Shown here: in pieces, positions 1-10,212 of the stretch
Layout of the letters: each line of letters opens with the position of its first letter
How positions within the stretch are numbered: position 1 is the stretch's first letter
Source of the DNA: Rhodocyclaceae bacterium
GTDB lineage: Bacteria > Pseudomonadota > Gammaproteobacteria > Burkholderiales > Rhodocyclaceae
Reading direction: 5' to 3'
DNA length: 59,427 nucleotides
Assembly (NCBI GenBank): GCA_028869135.1
Contig: JAGWTC010000016.1
Coordinates: 1-59,427 of the forward strand
Notes under the pieces: generated by a model
The model's database searches: none
Told to the model about the DNA's origin: nothing
The model's input: only the letters and a program-made list of their open reading frames with translations
Made by a program: the position numbers and the translations under genes

Positions 1-363
1 GTGAAGACAGCGCACGACCCGCTCGCGCGCATGGCGCTGGTGCCCCGTCTGCTGGAGGCGCGCGGCCTGGACGCCACGCCGCCGATCCAGAAGAAGCTGC
101 AAGGTATCGGCGACCAGGCGGCGGTCGCCATCCTCGACATTATTCTGCGCGACGAAGTCGGCCACGTCGCCATTGGCGACCGCTGGTTCCGTGTCTTGTG
201 CGCCGCGCGTGGCGTCGAACCTGAGGCCGAATATCGCGCGCTGATCGAACGCTACAGCGCTCCCTGGCCGCAGCCGCCGCTCAATGAAAAAGCCCGCCGG
301 GCGGCGGGCTTTTCGGAGGCGGAGCTCAAGGCCCTGGTTTCTTCCCGCACGAAGTCAAACTAG
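1..363 (+). CDS. DUF455 ferritin-like protein, C-terminal part
   Basis: The gene enters from outside the window; about 120 C-terminal residues are visible. The segment around ARMALVPRLLEARGLDATPP and the metal-ligand-like DEVGHVAIGDRWF stretch match the DUF455 family, whose members have a ferritin-like four-helix fold. The tail with PPLNEKARRAAGFSEAEL is also typical, so the reading frame is real up to TAG at 361-363. Biochemical function is not established for most members. It is convergent with ccsB, whose stop lies 35 bp away. A strong hairpin lies inside its last 30 codons (separate entry). The true start is not visible. Confidence 0.75.
   Translation: MKTAHDPLARMALVPRLLEARGLDATPPIQKKLQGIGDQAAVAILDIILRDEVGHVAIGDRWFRVLCAARGVEPEAEYRALIERYSAPWPQPPLNEKARRAAGFSEAELKALVSSRTKSN
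288..313. terminator. Terminator-like hairpin inside the DUF455 coding sequence
   Basis: A perfect 11-bp stem AAAAGCCCGCC / GGCGGGCTTTT with a GGGC loop. It ends in T4 on the plus strand and, by symmetry, in T5 on the minus strand (A run 287-291). It lies within conserved DUF455 codons and about 86 bp beyond the ccsB stop, so it could end both convergent transcripts. Function is inferred from shape only. Confidence 0.6.
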
Positions 364-398
364 GACGAGGCCATGCCTCGGCGGGTTTGCGTTCTTGC

Positions 399-1541
399 TT
401 ACAACTCGCCGTAGGAGTGCAGCCCCGAGAGGAACATATTGACGCCGAGGAAAGCGAAGGTGGTGACGACGAGGCCGACGACCGCCCACCACGCCAGCAC
501 GCTGCCGCGCAGGCCCTTGGTCAGACGCAGATGCAGCCAGGCTGCATAGTTGAGCCAGACGATCAGGGCCCAGGTTTCCTTGGGGTCCCACTGCCAGTAA
601 GTGCCCCAGGCTTCGGCGGCCCACAGCGCACCGAGAATGGTGGCGACGGTAAAGAAGGCGAAGCCGATGGCGATGGCCTTGTACATCACGTCTTCCATCA
701 CCGCCAGCGAAGGCAGGCGCGAGGCGAGGATGCCGCGCTCGGCCAGCAGCCAGGCGACGCCTATCATGGCCGACAGTGAGAAGGCGCCGTAGCCGATGAA
801 GTTGGCCGGAACGTGGATCTTCATCCAGTAGCTCTGCAGCGCCGGCACCAGCGGTTGAATTTCGTGTGCGCCGCGCGAGAAGGTGTACCAGAGCGTGAAG
901 CCGACCGCGGCGGAAATGACGATGAGGACAAAGGCGCCGAGCTTGCGCGTCGCATAGCGGCGCTCGTAATGCAGATAGAGCAGGGCGGTGATCAGCGAGA
1001 ACAGCACGAAGACTTCGTATAGATTGCTGATCGGGATGTGGCCGATGTCGGCGCCGATCAGGTAGCTCTCGTACCAGCGCACCAGCATGCCGGTCGCGCC
1101 CATCAGGACGGCGGTCCAGCACAGCGCCGTGCCGGTTTTCTCGGCAAATTCGCTCTTCGCCAGCAGGCCCAGCCAGTAGGCGGCGGTGGCAAGGAAGAAG
1201 AGGAAGCACATCCAGCCGATGGCAGTCTGGCTGGACAGGAAGTACTTGAGCAGGAAGACCTGTTCCGCCCGCGCCAGATCGGCGTGGTAGAGCGAGACGC
1301 CCGACAGGGCCAGCACGGCGACGCCGGCGAGCAGGTTGCGCAGCCCGGCCCAGGCCCAGGCGAGCGCCGCAAAAACCGGGATGGCGATCAGCAGGAAGGC
1401 CTGTTCGTAGCCGTCCATGTAGGCGCTGTAGCGATTGAAGGCAAACAGCCCGCCGGCGGCGAGCAGTGCGGCAGCCAGCCAGTCGAGCGGGCTGCGGCCC
1501 TTCAGCAGGGAGACGGGGGCGTTAGGGTGTGCGAGTTCCAT
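399..1541 (-). CDS. ccsB: Cytochrome c biogenesis protein CcsB (CcsA/CcmC superfamily)
   Basis: A polytopic membrane protein of 380 residues that, with ResB, forms the System II cytochrome c synthase. System II moves heme across the inner membrane and attaches it to CXXCH motifs in the periplasm. The family heme-handling WWD motif is visible at about residues 310-325 (WGTYWQWDPKETW), followed by a helix with a conserved His. Many hydrophobic segments precede it. The ATG at 1541 lies inside the 3' end of resB (20-bp overlap), which implies translational coupling in a resB-ccsB operon. In many genomes the symbol ccsA is used for the same family. Confidence 0.93.
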   Translation of the reverse strand: MELAHPNAPVSLLKGRSPLDWLAAALLAAGGLFAFNRYSAYMDGYEQAFLLIAIPVFAALAWAWAGLRNLLAGVAVLALSGVSLYHADLARAEQVFLLKYFLSSQTAIGWMCFLFFLATAAYWLGLLAKSEFAEKTGTALCWTAVLMGATGMLVRWYESYLIGADIGHIPISNLYEVFVLFSLITALLYLHYERRYATRKLGAFVLIVISAAVGFTLWYTFSRGAHEIQPLVPALQSYWMKIHVPANFIGYGAFSLSAMIGVAWLLAERGILASRLPSLAVMEDVMYKAIAIGFAFFTVATILGALWAAEAWGTYWQWDPKETWALIVWLNYAAWLHLRLTKGLRGSVLAWWAVVGLVVTTFAFLGVNMFLSGLHSYGEL

Positions 1542-3570
1542 GATTCAGCAGGCTTTCAATGGCTTCCTGGTGACGGGCGAATTCGGTGTCGGTATCAAGC
1601 GTCTTTCGATTGCTGGAAAGCGCCATCAGTACCTCGCCGGAATCCTTGAGCAGCACGAACAGGCGGCGTTCGCGTACATACAGCATGAAGAATACGCCAG
1701 CTACGAGCAAAGCGCAGCCCAGATAGACGCCATTCTTGCCGGGCGAGCGCGTGGCCTGGATGATGCTGGCTTTGACCTCTTCGAACTGATCGAGTTCGAG
1801 ATAAAAAGGCGCGCCATAGAGGAAGCTGTCGCTGATGCTGTTAATGCTGTCGCGCACGAAGTCGGCGCGTGCGGCGTTCATTTCCAACGGCTTCAATTTC
1901 TGCCGCTCGCGCGTCAGTTGCCAGGCCTCCCAGGCGCAGCCCTGCAGCACACGGACAAAGACATCGGCGGCCTTCTCGCGTTCGGGCTCGGGAACGGTAT
2001 CGTTGATGAACTTGCCCAGGCTTTCGAAGCCGCGCTCCGAATAGAGCCCCAGCGTGCGTTCCGCCGTATCGGCCAGACGCGTGCGCACGGTGTCGGAGAC
2101 GCCGGGGCCGCCCATGGCCTGGGCGGCAAAGCGGCGCGCGATCAGCGCGTGTTCCTTGGGCGAGGTCAGCATGGCGTGCAAGGCCAGCCAGGTCGTCAGC
2201 TTGTCGTCTTCATCGGCCGGGAGACGCAGATAGCGGAAAGCTTCCGCCGGCGTTTCGCGCATGCCGGCCATGAAGTAGCTGCGCCCGTTCTGCTCAACGG
2301 GCATCATGTAGTTGTTGTACTCGCGCGCCTGGCCGGCGGCATCGCGCACCTTGTAGCTGAAGCTCGGGCCGACGTTCTTGAGATCCTTGCCGTCAGCCGA
2401 CTTGGCGCCGCTGCCCAGCGAACGGTTGAGCATGGCCAGCGTGTTCTTCTCGGCCACAGAGGGCTGCGCCATGTTCTCGACGTTGAAAGGGCGGAAGCCG
2501 GTGATCTCGATGCGCATGGCATCGCTGCCCTGTGTCAGTTGCAGGCTTTCGCCGACCGTCCCGTCGGCCTCGGTCACGCGCATGGAGCCCGGCAAGAGGC
2601 TGTGCGCCTTCAGTTTCAGCTTGCTGCCGCCGTCCTCGAAGCTGGCCTGATAGAGCGACACGCCGCGATATTCAAAGGGCTTGTTGACCTCGATGGTGTG
2701 TTCGAGCTGGGCGCCGGACTGCAGATCGGTCAGCACGATGTCGCTGGCGAAGCGCTTGGGCATGCCGGTCGAATAGTGCTCGATATGAAATTTTTTCAAT
2801 GTGATGGAGAAGGGCAGCTCCTGCAGCAGCGCGCCGTCCTGCACATTGAGAACGGCGATGTTGCTGCGCTTGCCCTCCGGCAGGAAGACGTTGCCGCGAT
2901 AGCTCCAGTGCTGCGGGCCGAGCCGGCTTTCCGGGCCGATTTCGGCAAAGGGCTTGTCCAGCCCGGTGACGTGCTTCGAGCCCAGCATCATCTCAAGCTT
3001 GAGCGGCAGGTCGCCGTCGAGCAGGCCGCCGACGCAGATCATCACGATTGCGCTGTGGGCGAGGAGATAGCCCATGCGGTTCCAACTGCCTGCCTTGGCC
3101 GCAATCAGCACACCGTTTTCCTGCACCTTGCTCTGGCTCTTGTAGCCTCGCGCAAGGAGGTATTCGCTCACCTTCTGCTGCGCTTCGTCGCGCGCCAGGC
3201 CGGTGTGGGTCAGATGCTTGTGCGCGAACTGGCGCAGCGAGGCTTCGCGCGCGCCGGTGCGGTAGCTGCGCATCTCCTTCACCATGCCGGGCGCCTGCCG
3301 GATGATGCACAGGCTGGTCGAGATCACGAGAAAGGTCAGGATGGCGAGGAACCATCCGGCGTGATAGACCGAATAAAGTCCCAGCGATTCAAAGACGGGA
3401 AACCAGAACTGCCCGAACTGGTCGAGGTAGTTATTGTAGGGTTCGTTCTGCTTGAGTACCGTGCCGATGACGGAAGCGATCGCCAGCACGGTCAGCAGAC
3501 TGACGGCGAAGCGCATCGAGCTCAGAAGCTCATACAACTGGCGGGCGAAGGTGCGAGGCATGTGAGGCAA
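1522..3570 (-). CDS. resB: Cytochrome c biogenesis protein ResB (Ccs1)
   Basis: A 682-residue partner of CcsB in System II cytochrome c maturation. Three hydrophobic segments near the N-terminus (about 15-37, 60-85, and one with LAHSAIVMICVGG near 165-185), a large periplasmic domain and a last helix near 640 (GVYLGCALLVAGVFFML) match the ResB topology. The His in the third helix is a likely heme ligand in this family. ATG codons occur at 3570 and 3561; neither has a clear Shine-Dalgarno, and the first is chosen. A terminator lies directly upstream, so the gene needs its own promoter or readthrough from the cytochrome c4 gene. Confidence 0.93.
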   Translation of the reverse strand: MPHMPRTFARQLYELLSSMRFAVSLLTVLAIASVIGTVLKQNEPYNNYLDQFGQFWFPVFESLGLYSVYHAGWFLAILTFLVISTSLCIIRQAPGMVKEMRSYRTGAREASLRQFAHKHLTHTGLARDEAQQKVSEYLLARGYKSQSKVQENGVLIAAKAGSWNRMGYLLAHSAIVMICVGGLLDGDLPLKLEMMLGSKHVTGLDKPFAEIGPESRLGPQHWSYRGNVFLPEGKRSNIAVLNVQDGALLQELPFSITLKKFHIEHYSTGMPKRFASDIVLTDLQSGAQLEHTIEVNKPFEYRGVSLYQASFEDGGSKLKLKAHSLLPGSMRVTEADGTVGESLQLTQGSDAMRIEITGFRPFNVENMAQPSVAEKNTLAMLNRSLGSGAKSADGKDLKNVGPSFSYKVRDAAGQAREYNNYMMPVEQNGRSYFMAGMRETPAEAFRYLRLPADEDDKLTTWLALHAMLTSPKEHALIARRFAAQAMGGPGVSDTVRTRLADTAERTLGLYSERGFESLGKFINDTVPEPEREKAADVFVRVLQGCAWEAWQLTRERQKLKPLEMNAARADFVRDSINSISDSFLYGAPFYLELDQFEEVKASIIQATRSPGKNGVYLGCALLVAGVFFMLYVRERRLFVLLKDSGEVLMALSSNRKTLDTDTEFARHQEAIESLLNHGTRTP

Positions 3571-3572
3571 AT

Positions 3573-3603
3573 GAAAAAAGGCGGTCCCGGATGGAAGACC
3601 GCC
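3573..3603 (-). terminator. Intrinsic terminator after the cytochrome c4 gene
   Basis: On the minus strand, stem GGCGGTC / GACCGCC (plus 3597-3603 and 3580-3586) is followed by a run of T residues (A6 on plus, 3574-3579). It lies 48 bp after the cytochrome c4 stop and immediately before the resB start, so it separates the two transcripts or acts as a partial attenuator. Confidence 0.75.
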
Positions 3604-3651
3604 TCTAGTTTAATGCGTGTTGCAGCGAGCGCCGTTGATTTAGCGCATCAA

Positions 3652-4302
3652 TCAGCGCAGGCCGGCGATGTAGTCCGATACGGCCTTGATTTCCGCGTCG
3701 GTCATCTTGATGGTGACCATGCGCATCATCTTGTTCGGATCGTTGGCGCGGCTGCCGTCGCGGAAGGCCTTCAACTGGGCTTCGATGTATTCGGCGTGCT
3801 GGCCCGAGATGCGCGGATACTGCGCCGGCATGCCGCTACCGGCCGGGCCGTGACAGGCGGCGCAGGCAGCAAGACCCTTGGACTGGTCGCCGGCGCGATA
3901 GAGTTTCTTGCCGAGTTCCAGCGTGGCCTTGTTCTTGGCCGTGTTGTCGGATTCCTTCTGAATGGCGAAGTAAGCGGCGATGTCCTGCATCTGGGCTTCG
4001 TCGAGACCGGCCACCATGCCGCTCATGACGGCGTTGGGGCGCGCGGCGGGCTTGTCGCCGGCAGCCTTGAAGTCCTTCAGCTGCTTGAGCAGATAATCGT
4101 AATGCTGGCCGGCCAGCTTGGGATTGGCGGTGATCGTGCTATTGCCGTCGGCATTGTGGCAGGCAGCGCAGACCGTGCTGGCAGTTGCCTTGCCGCGTGC
4201 GGCATCGGGCTTGGACGGGGTCTTGGCTTCTTCAGCCTGAACGGTGTGGCAGGTGAGCACAAACAGCGGCAAAACCATACGACACAGCATGGAACGCATC
4301 AT
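3652..4302 (-). CDS. Diheme cytochrome c4
   Basis: A 216-residue periplasmic electron carrier with a signal peptide cleaved near VQA-EEA (about residue 23). Two heme-binding CXXCH motifs are visible, CAACH at 45-49 and CAACH at 147-151, each followed by a cytochrome c4-type domain with Met residues that can serve as axial ligands. The mature size of about 20 kDa suits cytochrome c4, usually an electron donor to terminal oxidases. A good Shine-Dalgarno (AAGGAG) precedes the start. It lies directly upstream of resB-ccsB, the apparatus that attaches its hemes. The leader contains a predicted pseudoknot. Confidence 0.92.
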   Translation of the reverse strand: MMRSMLCRMVLPLFVLTCHTVQAEEAKTPSKPDAARGKATASTVCAACHNADGNSTITANPKLAGQHYDYLLKQLKDFKAAGDKPAARPNAVMSGMVAGLDEAQMQDIAAYFAIQKESDNTAKNKATLELGKKLYRAGDQSKGLAACAACHGPAGSGMPAQYPRISGQHAEYIEAQLKAFRDGSRANDPNKMMRMVTIKMTDAEIKAVSDYIAGLR

Positions 4303-4344
4303 CGTGAAAACTCCTTGGAGCTTGTTGTTTCGTTATTGACTCAT

Positions 4345-4378
4345 CGGGGAGCCTCCAGAGACCCCGAGACAGGAGGCT
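4345..4378 (-). promoter_or_regulatory. Predicted H-type pseudoknot in the cytochrome c4 leader
   Basis: On the minus strand two complementary pairs interleave: AGCCTCC (4378-4372) with GGAGGCT (4356-4350), and CGGGG (4366-4362) with CCCCG (4349-4345). The order A-B-A'-B' with no gap between the two 3' strands is the layout of an H-type pseudoknot. It ends about 43 nt before the cytochrome c4 start codon. A role in translational control is an inference, and the two stems could instead be alternative hairpins. Confidence 0.4.
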
Positions 4379-4514
4379 GGTATTTTTGCCTTAAATCGCC
4401 ATTCAATCCTTGAGCTAGCTCAATGAGATCGCTGCATGTAAATGCAGAAAGTGCATGCAATTCAAGCATGTTATTCTATACCAGCTTCCATTTGCCCAAC
4501 GCGGTCTTTCTCCA

Positions 4515-5132
4515 ATGTCTCTGTTTCGCCACGCCGCCTTTGAAATTTCCATTGCCAAGGCGCGCGAACTGCCGCCGCCGCGCGGCGCCGAAATCGCCTT
4601 TGCCGGCCGCTCCAACGCAGGCAAATCCAGCGCCATCAATACCTTGGCCGCGCATACACGACTGGCTTACGTTTCCAAGACGCCGGGCCGTACCCAACTG
4701 ATCAACTTTTTCCGTCTCACCAACGGCGCCGTGCTGGTCGATCTGCCGGGCTACGGCTACGCTGAAGTGCCCGAAAAAGTGCGCCGCGAATGGCAGGCGC
4801 TGTTGGAGCAATACTTGACCCAGCGCGAGAATCTCGTGGGTCTGGTCCTGATCATGGACTCGCGCCGCCCCCTGACCGAGCTCGATGTGCAGATGATCGA
4901 CTGGTTCGCTCCGAGCGGCCGCCCGATCCATTGCCTCCTGACCAAATCCGACAAGCTCACGCGTCAGGAGCAGACCAAAGCCCTGCGCGAAACCCGCGCC
5001 GCCGTCGCCGACTTCAACGGCCAGATCACCGTGCAACTTTTTTCCAGCCTGAAGAAAACCGGCATGGATGAGGCGGAAAAAGTAGTGGGCTCGTGGTTGA
5101 CCGAGGACGGCGAAGCCGCATTGTCGAAATAG
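4515..5132 (+). CDS. engB: Ribosome biogenesis GTP-binding protein EngB/YsxC
   Basis: A small GTPase (about 205 residues) needed for 50S subunit assembly. The P-loop GRSNAGKSS, the switch region KTPGRTQ, the G3 motif DLPGYGYAE and the G4 motif TKSD are all present in the usual order. The ATG at 4515 gives the family-typical start MSLFRHAAF. An in-frame ATG at 4455 would add 20 residues that do not look like family sequence and that overlap AT-rich promoter-like DNA (TATTCTATA near 4472). It is divergent from the cytochrome c4 gene. Confidence 0.93.
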   Translation: MSLFRHAAFEISIAKARELPPPRGAEIAFAGRSNAGKSSAINTLAAHTRLAYVSKTPGRTQLINFFRLTNGAVLVDLPGYGYAEVPEKVRREWQALLEQYLTQRENLVGLVLIMDSRRPLTELDVQMIDWFAPSGRPIHCLLTKSDKLTRQEQTKALRETRAAVADFNGQITVQLFSSLKKTGMDEAEKVVGSWLTEDGEAALSK

Positions 5133-6596
<1,464 letters not shown>

Positions 6597-6614
6597 AGTT
6601 CTACAAGGCCTTGC

Positions 6615-7190
6615 TTATTGCTTCAGCAATGCCCATTGCGCCGGCAATTGCCCCAGGGGTTCCGTTTTGAAGCCGCTCTTCACAAACAGGTGCCAGCGGC
6701 CGATTACATAGGCGACGAGCGTGTTCGCGTGAGCGCCGAAATCATGCTCGGCAGGCAGCTCGCCCTGCGTCGATGAAATACGCAAGGCCTGCTTGAGCGA
6801 AGCCTCGATGCGCTCCATCAACTGATTGATGCGGACCTGCAGGCGCGGGTTTTCATGCACCAGCGCATCGCCGATCAGGACGCGAGTGAGACCGCGATTC
6901 TTCTGGGCGAAACGCAGCAGACTCGTGACGATGAGCTCGGCCTGCTTCAAGCCCTTGTCCTCGTCCTGCTCGATCTGGTTGATCACGGAGAACACACTGT
7001 GCTCGATGAACTCGATCAGGCCTTCGTACATCTGCGCCTTGCTGGCGTAGTGGCGATACAGCGCGGCTTCGGAAACGCCGAGGCGGGCGGCGAGGGCGGC
7101 GGTGGTGACCTTTTCGCCCTGCGGGGTTTCCAGCATCTCGGCAATGACTTGCAGTATCTGCAGCTTGCGTTCACCTGCCTTGGTCGCCAT
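6615..7190 (-). CDS. slmA: Nucleoid occlusion factor SlmA (TetR family)
   Basis: A 191-residue TetR-type DNA-binding protein. The N-terminal HTH (about 25-60) contains LAARLGVSEAALYRHYASKAQMYEGLIEFIE, close to SlmA, which binds chromosomal sites and blocks FtsZ ring assembly over the nucleoid. The rest of the protein (HSVFSVINQI, VLIGDALVHENPRL, AYVIGRWHLFVKSGFK) also fits SlmA rather than a metabolic TetR repressor. It follows argB on the same strand with a 30-bp gap. Convergent with hemB. Confidence 0.88.
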   Translation of the reverse strand: MATKAGERKLQILQVIAEMLETPQGEKVTTAALAARLGVSEAALYRHYASKAQMYEGLIEFIEHSVFSVINQIEQDEDKGLKQAELIVTSLLRFAQKNRGLTRVLIGDALVHENPRLQVRINQLMERIEASLKQALRISSTQGELPAEHDFGAHANTLVAYVIGRWHLFVKSGFKTEPLGQLPAQWALLKQ

Positions 7191-7220
7191 CGCGCTCCCT
7201 CCCCGGAGTCTGGATAACTT

Positions 7221-8228
<1,008 letters not shown>

Positions 8229-8651
8229 TTACTGGATCTGCAGGCGCTTGTTGGCGGTGGCGGTCTTCTTGGGCAGCGTCAATTCGAGCACGCCGTCGTT
8301 GTATTTGGCCACCGCCTTGGTTTCGTCGACGTCGGTGCCGAGATCAAAGCTGCGCGACACCTTGCCGAAGTAGCGCTCGGTGCGCAACACGCGCTCGCCT
8401 TCCTTGATTTCTTTTTCCTGCCGGCGTTCGGCGCTGATGGAGACGACCGAGCCGTCGATATTGACGTGGATGTCCTCCTTCTTCATGCCGGGCAGTTCGG
8501 CGTGGATCAGGTAGTTGTTGTCCTGAGTCTTGATGTCGAGCTTGATCGCCGGAGTTTCCGGCGAATTGCCGAATTCGACCGGGCGAACGAAGAAACCGTG
8601 GAAAAGATCGTCGAACGGGCTGGCAATGACGTTGCGGGTCAGATTGTTCAT
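8229..8651 (-). CDS. Hsp20/alpha-crystallin small heat shock protein
   Basis: A 140-residue ATP-independent holdase. The alpha-crystallin domain is complete: IKLDIKTQDNNYLIHAELPGMKKEDIHVNID, then ISAERRQEKEIKEGERVLRTER and the C-terminal AKYNDGVLELTLPKK, ending with the short IxI-like tail. The start at 8651 is supported by AGGAG nine bases upstream. It stands alone between argB and a divergent Cys-rich gene. A CCCGTGC/GCACGGG hairpin at 8181-8206 could terminate it. Confidence 0.92.
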   Translation of the reverse strand: MNNLTRNVIASPFDDLFHGFFVRPVEFGNSPETPAIKLDIKTQDNNYLIHAELPGMKKEDIHVNIDGSVVSISAERRQEKEIKEGERVLRTERYFGKVSRSFDLGTDVDETKAVAKYNDGVLELTLPKKTATANKRLQIQ

Positions 8652-8746
8652 GCGTTTTCTCCTGGGGTGGCACGGAAAAACTTCCGGTACCCACGAGATA
8701 GGTGCTGCCTGCTGGATTTTCAAGCGCCAGGGTATACAGTGTTGAT

Positions 8747-8977
8747 ATGGATCAAGCACTTTCACCCTTCACCGATTTGGCGCCGAACGTCAATTGTGCG
8801 CGCTGTGGCACGCCCTTTGTCTGCGGCTATACGGCGGGCGCGGCGCAGTGCTGGTGTATGCATGCGGAAGGCGCGTTGCTGCCTGTGCCGGAATCGGCGG
8901 ATGCCGAGGGCTGTCTGTGCCCCACCTGCCTGCATCTGGTTCAGGCGCAGCGCGGAGACGGTTTTATCGACGCCTAG
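8747..8977 (+). CDS. Small cysteine-rich CWC-family protein
   Basis: A 76-residue protein with the CARCGTPFVCG, CWC and CLCPTCL clusters, matching the Cys_rich_CWC family of unknown function; the cysteines probably bind a metal. The ATG at 8747 gives MDQALSPFTDL. It is divergent from the hsp20 gene and overlaps the convergent nudB stop by 4 bp. Confidence 0.75.
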   Translation: MDQALSPFTDLAPNVNCARCGTPFVCGYTAGAAQCWCMHAEGALLPVPESADAEGCLCPTCLHLVQAQRGDGFIDA

Positions 8978-9438
8978 GCTTGATCGGCCTGACTGTGCGC
9001 CAGCAGATAGATCGCGTCGCGATTGCTCCACGAAAAGCAGCTCTCCACCGCCTCGCGCCAGGGCAGCCAGCGGGCATTGCAGTGCTCATCGTCGCAATGC
9101 GTGATCGCCGTGCCGGCCGGCACGCAGACGCTGAAGACATGCTCGGTGTTATGCGTCACGCCGTCGGCATAACGATGGCGCCACTGCAGGAATATCTCGT
9201 AGCGGTTGGATAGCTTCCAGTCCACCAGCATGTCCGGCGTGATGCGCAGGCCGGTTTCTTCCCAGACTTCGCGGCAGGCGGTTTCCGCCAGCGTTTCGCC
9301 AGCCTCCTGGCTGCCGGTCACCGACTGCCAGAAGCCCGCATGCCCCTTGCGTTCAAGCTGGAGAATCTGCATATCCTCGGTGTGGATGACGACGAGGACC
9401 GAAACCGGAATCTTCGCGGCGATGCTCGCGTCGCTCAT
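8974..9438 (-). CDS. nudB: Dihydroneopterin triphosphate diphosphatase (Nudix)
   Basis: A 154-residue Nudix hydrolase. The Nudix box is visible as GSQEAGETLAETACREVWEETGL (about residues 37-59), followed by a family-typical RYADGVTHNTEHVFSV segment. Together with its position in the fmdB-DUF502-aspS-nudB order, this fits NudB, which removes pyrophosphate from dihydroneopterin triphosphate in folate synthesis. Start ATG at 9438 gives MSDASIAAKIPVSV. It lies 10 bp after the barstar gene, so it is probably in the same transcript. Confidence 0.85.
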   Translation of the reverse strand: MSDASIAAKIPVSVLVVIHTEDMQILQLERKGHAGFWQSVTGSQEAGETLAETACREVWEETGLRITPDMLVDWKLSNRYEIFLQWRHRYADGVTHNTEHVFSVCVPAGTAITHCDDEHCNARWLPWREAVESCFSWSNRDAIYLLAHSQADQA

Positions 9439-9448
9439 TTGGCCCGAC

Positions 9449-9862
9449 CTAGACGTTCGAAGGCAGATCGACGAAGCACCAGAAGGGCTTGTCTTCCTCG
9501 CGCCAGGAATTGGCGGCTTCGGCGAAGACGTCAATCAGCATGTTGAACTCGGACGGCGCGAGCGTGTTGATGTTGTGGCAGTTCTCAAGAATGATGGTGT
9601 AGCCGGGCGCCGGCACCCAGTTCATGTCGCAGATGCAGTCCATCAGCGCATCGTAATTGGCGCCGTACCATGCCGGCAGCTCGAGGCCTTCGCCAATGAT
9701 ATTCAGCATCTGCTCGCGGCTGCGAGCGGCGCGCAGGTCGGCGCGATAGATGATGTGCTTGTTGGCTTCAGCTGCGGCAACAATCGCTTCCACGCCGCCT
9801 TCGGGAATTTCAAAGACGCCGGCGATTTCGGGATTGGCCAGGGTTTCGGTGTAGTCGGTCAT
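9449..9862 (-). CDS. Barstar-family ribonuclease inhibitor
   Basis: A 137-residue barstar-like protein. The core, with LRAARSREQMLNIIGEGLELPAWYGANYDALMDCICDM, matches barstar: the helix and loop that plug the active site of barnase-type ribonucleases. Its start codon overlaps the stop of the ribonuclease gene just upstream (9859-9862, ATGA), so the pair is translated together and the inhibitor is the expected cytosolic antidote. Acidic composition is also typical. Confidence 0.88.
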   Translation of the reverse strand: MTDYTETLANPEIAGVFEIPEGGVEAIVAAAEANKHIIYRADLRAARSREQMLNIIGEGLELPAWYGANYDALMDCICDMNWVPAPGYTIILENCHNINTLAPSEFNMLIDVFAEAANSWREEDKPFWCFVDLPSNV

Positions 9863-10203
9863 TGGATGATGCGTCGAAAGCTGTTGTAGTGGTCGGCAGT
9901 GTAATAGCGTTCGCCTCTATCGCCGGCGATGATGCGGCGAGCGCCGCGCGTCTTGATGCCGGGCGTAGGCACCGTGTATTCATGGTAGTAGCCGCGTGCC
10001 TTCACCGGCAGACGTCTTTCGTAGTTGCCGAACACAACGCCGTCTCGACGGTACGGAAAGGGGCCGCCGGCGTCGATGAGCTGCAGCGTGACGCGGGCCT
10101 CCTGCGGCAATGCGGCGAGCGCGATACTATCGTCGTAGGCTGCGGCTGCGCCCGCGCAGCAGAGCAGCCATACCGACAACAGCAGCGATAGCAGGCGCCG
10201 CAT
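9859..10203 (-). CDS. Secreted barnase/RNase Sa-type guanyl-specific ribonuclease
   Basis: A 114-residue protein with a signal peptide (MRRLLSLLLSVWLLCCAGAAAA) and a microbial ribonuclease domain of the N1/T1-barnase family. Visible family elements are FPYRRDGVVFGNYERRLP, the catalytic Glu in YYHEYTVPTPG, the Arg of RGARRIIAG and the His in YYTADHYNSF. It should cleave RNA after guanine, outside the cytoplasm. It starts 9 bp after the aspS stop and overlaps the barstar gene by 4 bp. The placement inside a housekeeping operon is discussed under findings. Confidence 0.88.
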   Translation of the reverse strand: MRRLLSLLLSVWLLCCAGAAAAYDDSIALAALPQEARVTLQLIDAGGPFPYRRDGVVFGNYERRLPVKARGYYHEYTVPTPGIKTRGARRIIAGDRGERYYTADHYNSFRRIIQ

Positions 10204-10212
10204 GACAGCGCT

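Noticed and set aside
1435-4413. Open frame of 992 codons on the plus strand
   Set aside because: It is antisense to ccsB, resB and cytochrome c4, all with clear motifs; in high-GC DNA the opposite strand is often open. The translation is Ala/Gly/His-rich with no domain.
9449-10203. Barnase/barstar as part of a polymorphic toxin or contact-dependent system
   Set aside because: No large delivery protein, secretion leader cassette or orphan toxin modules are nearby; the ribonuclease has an ordinary signal peptide.
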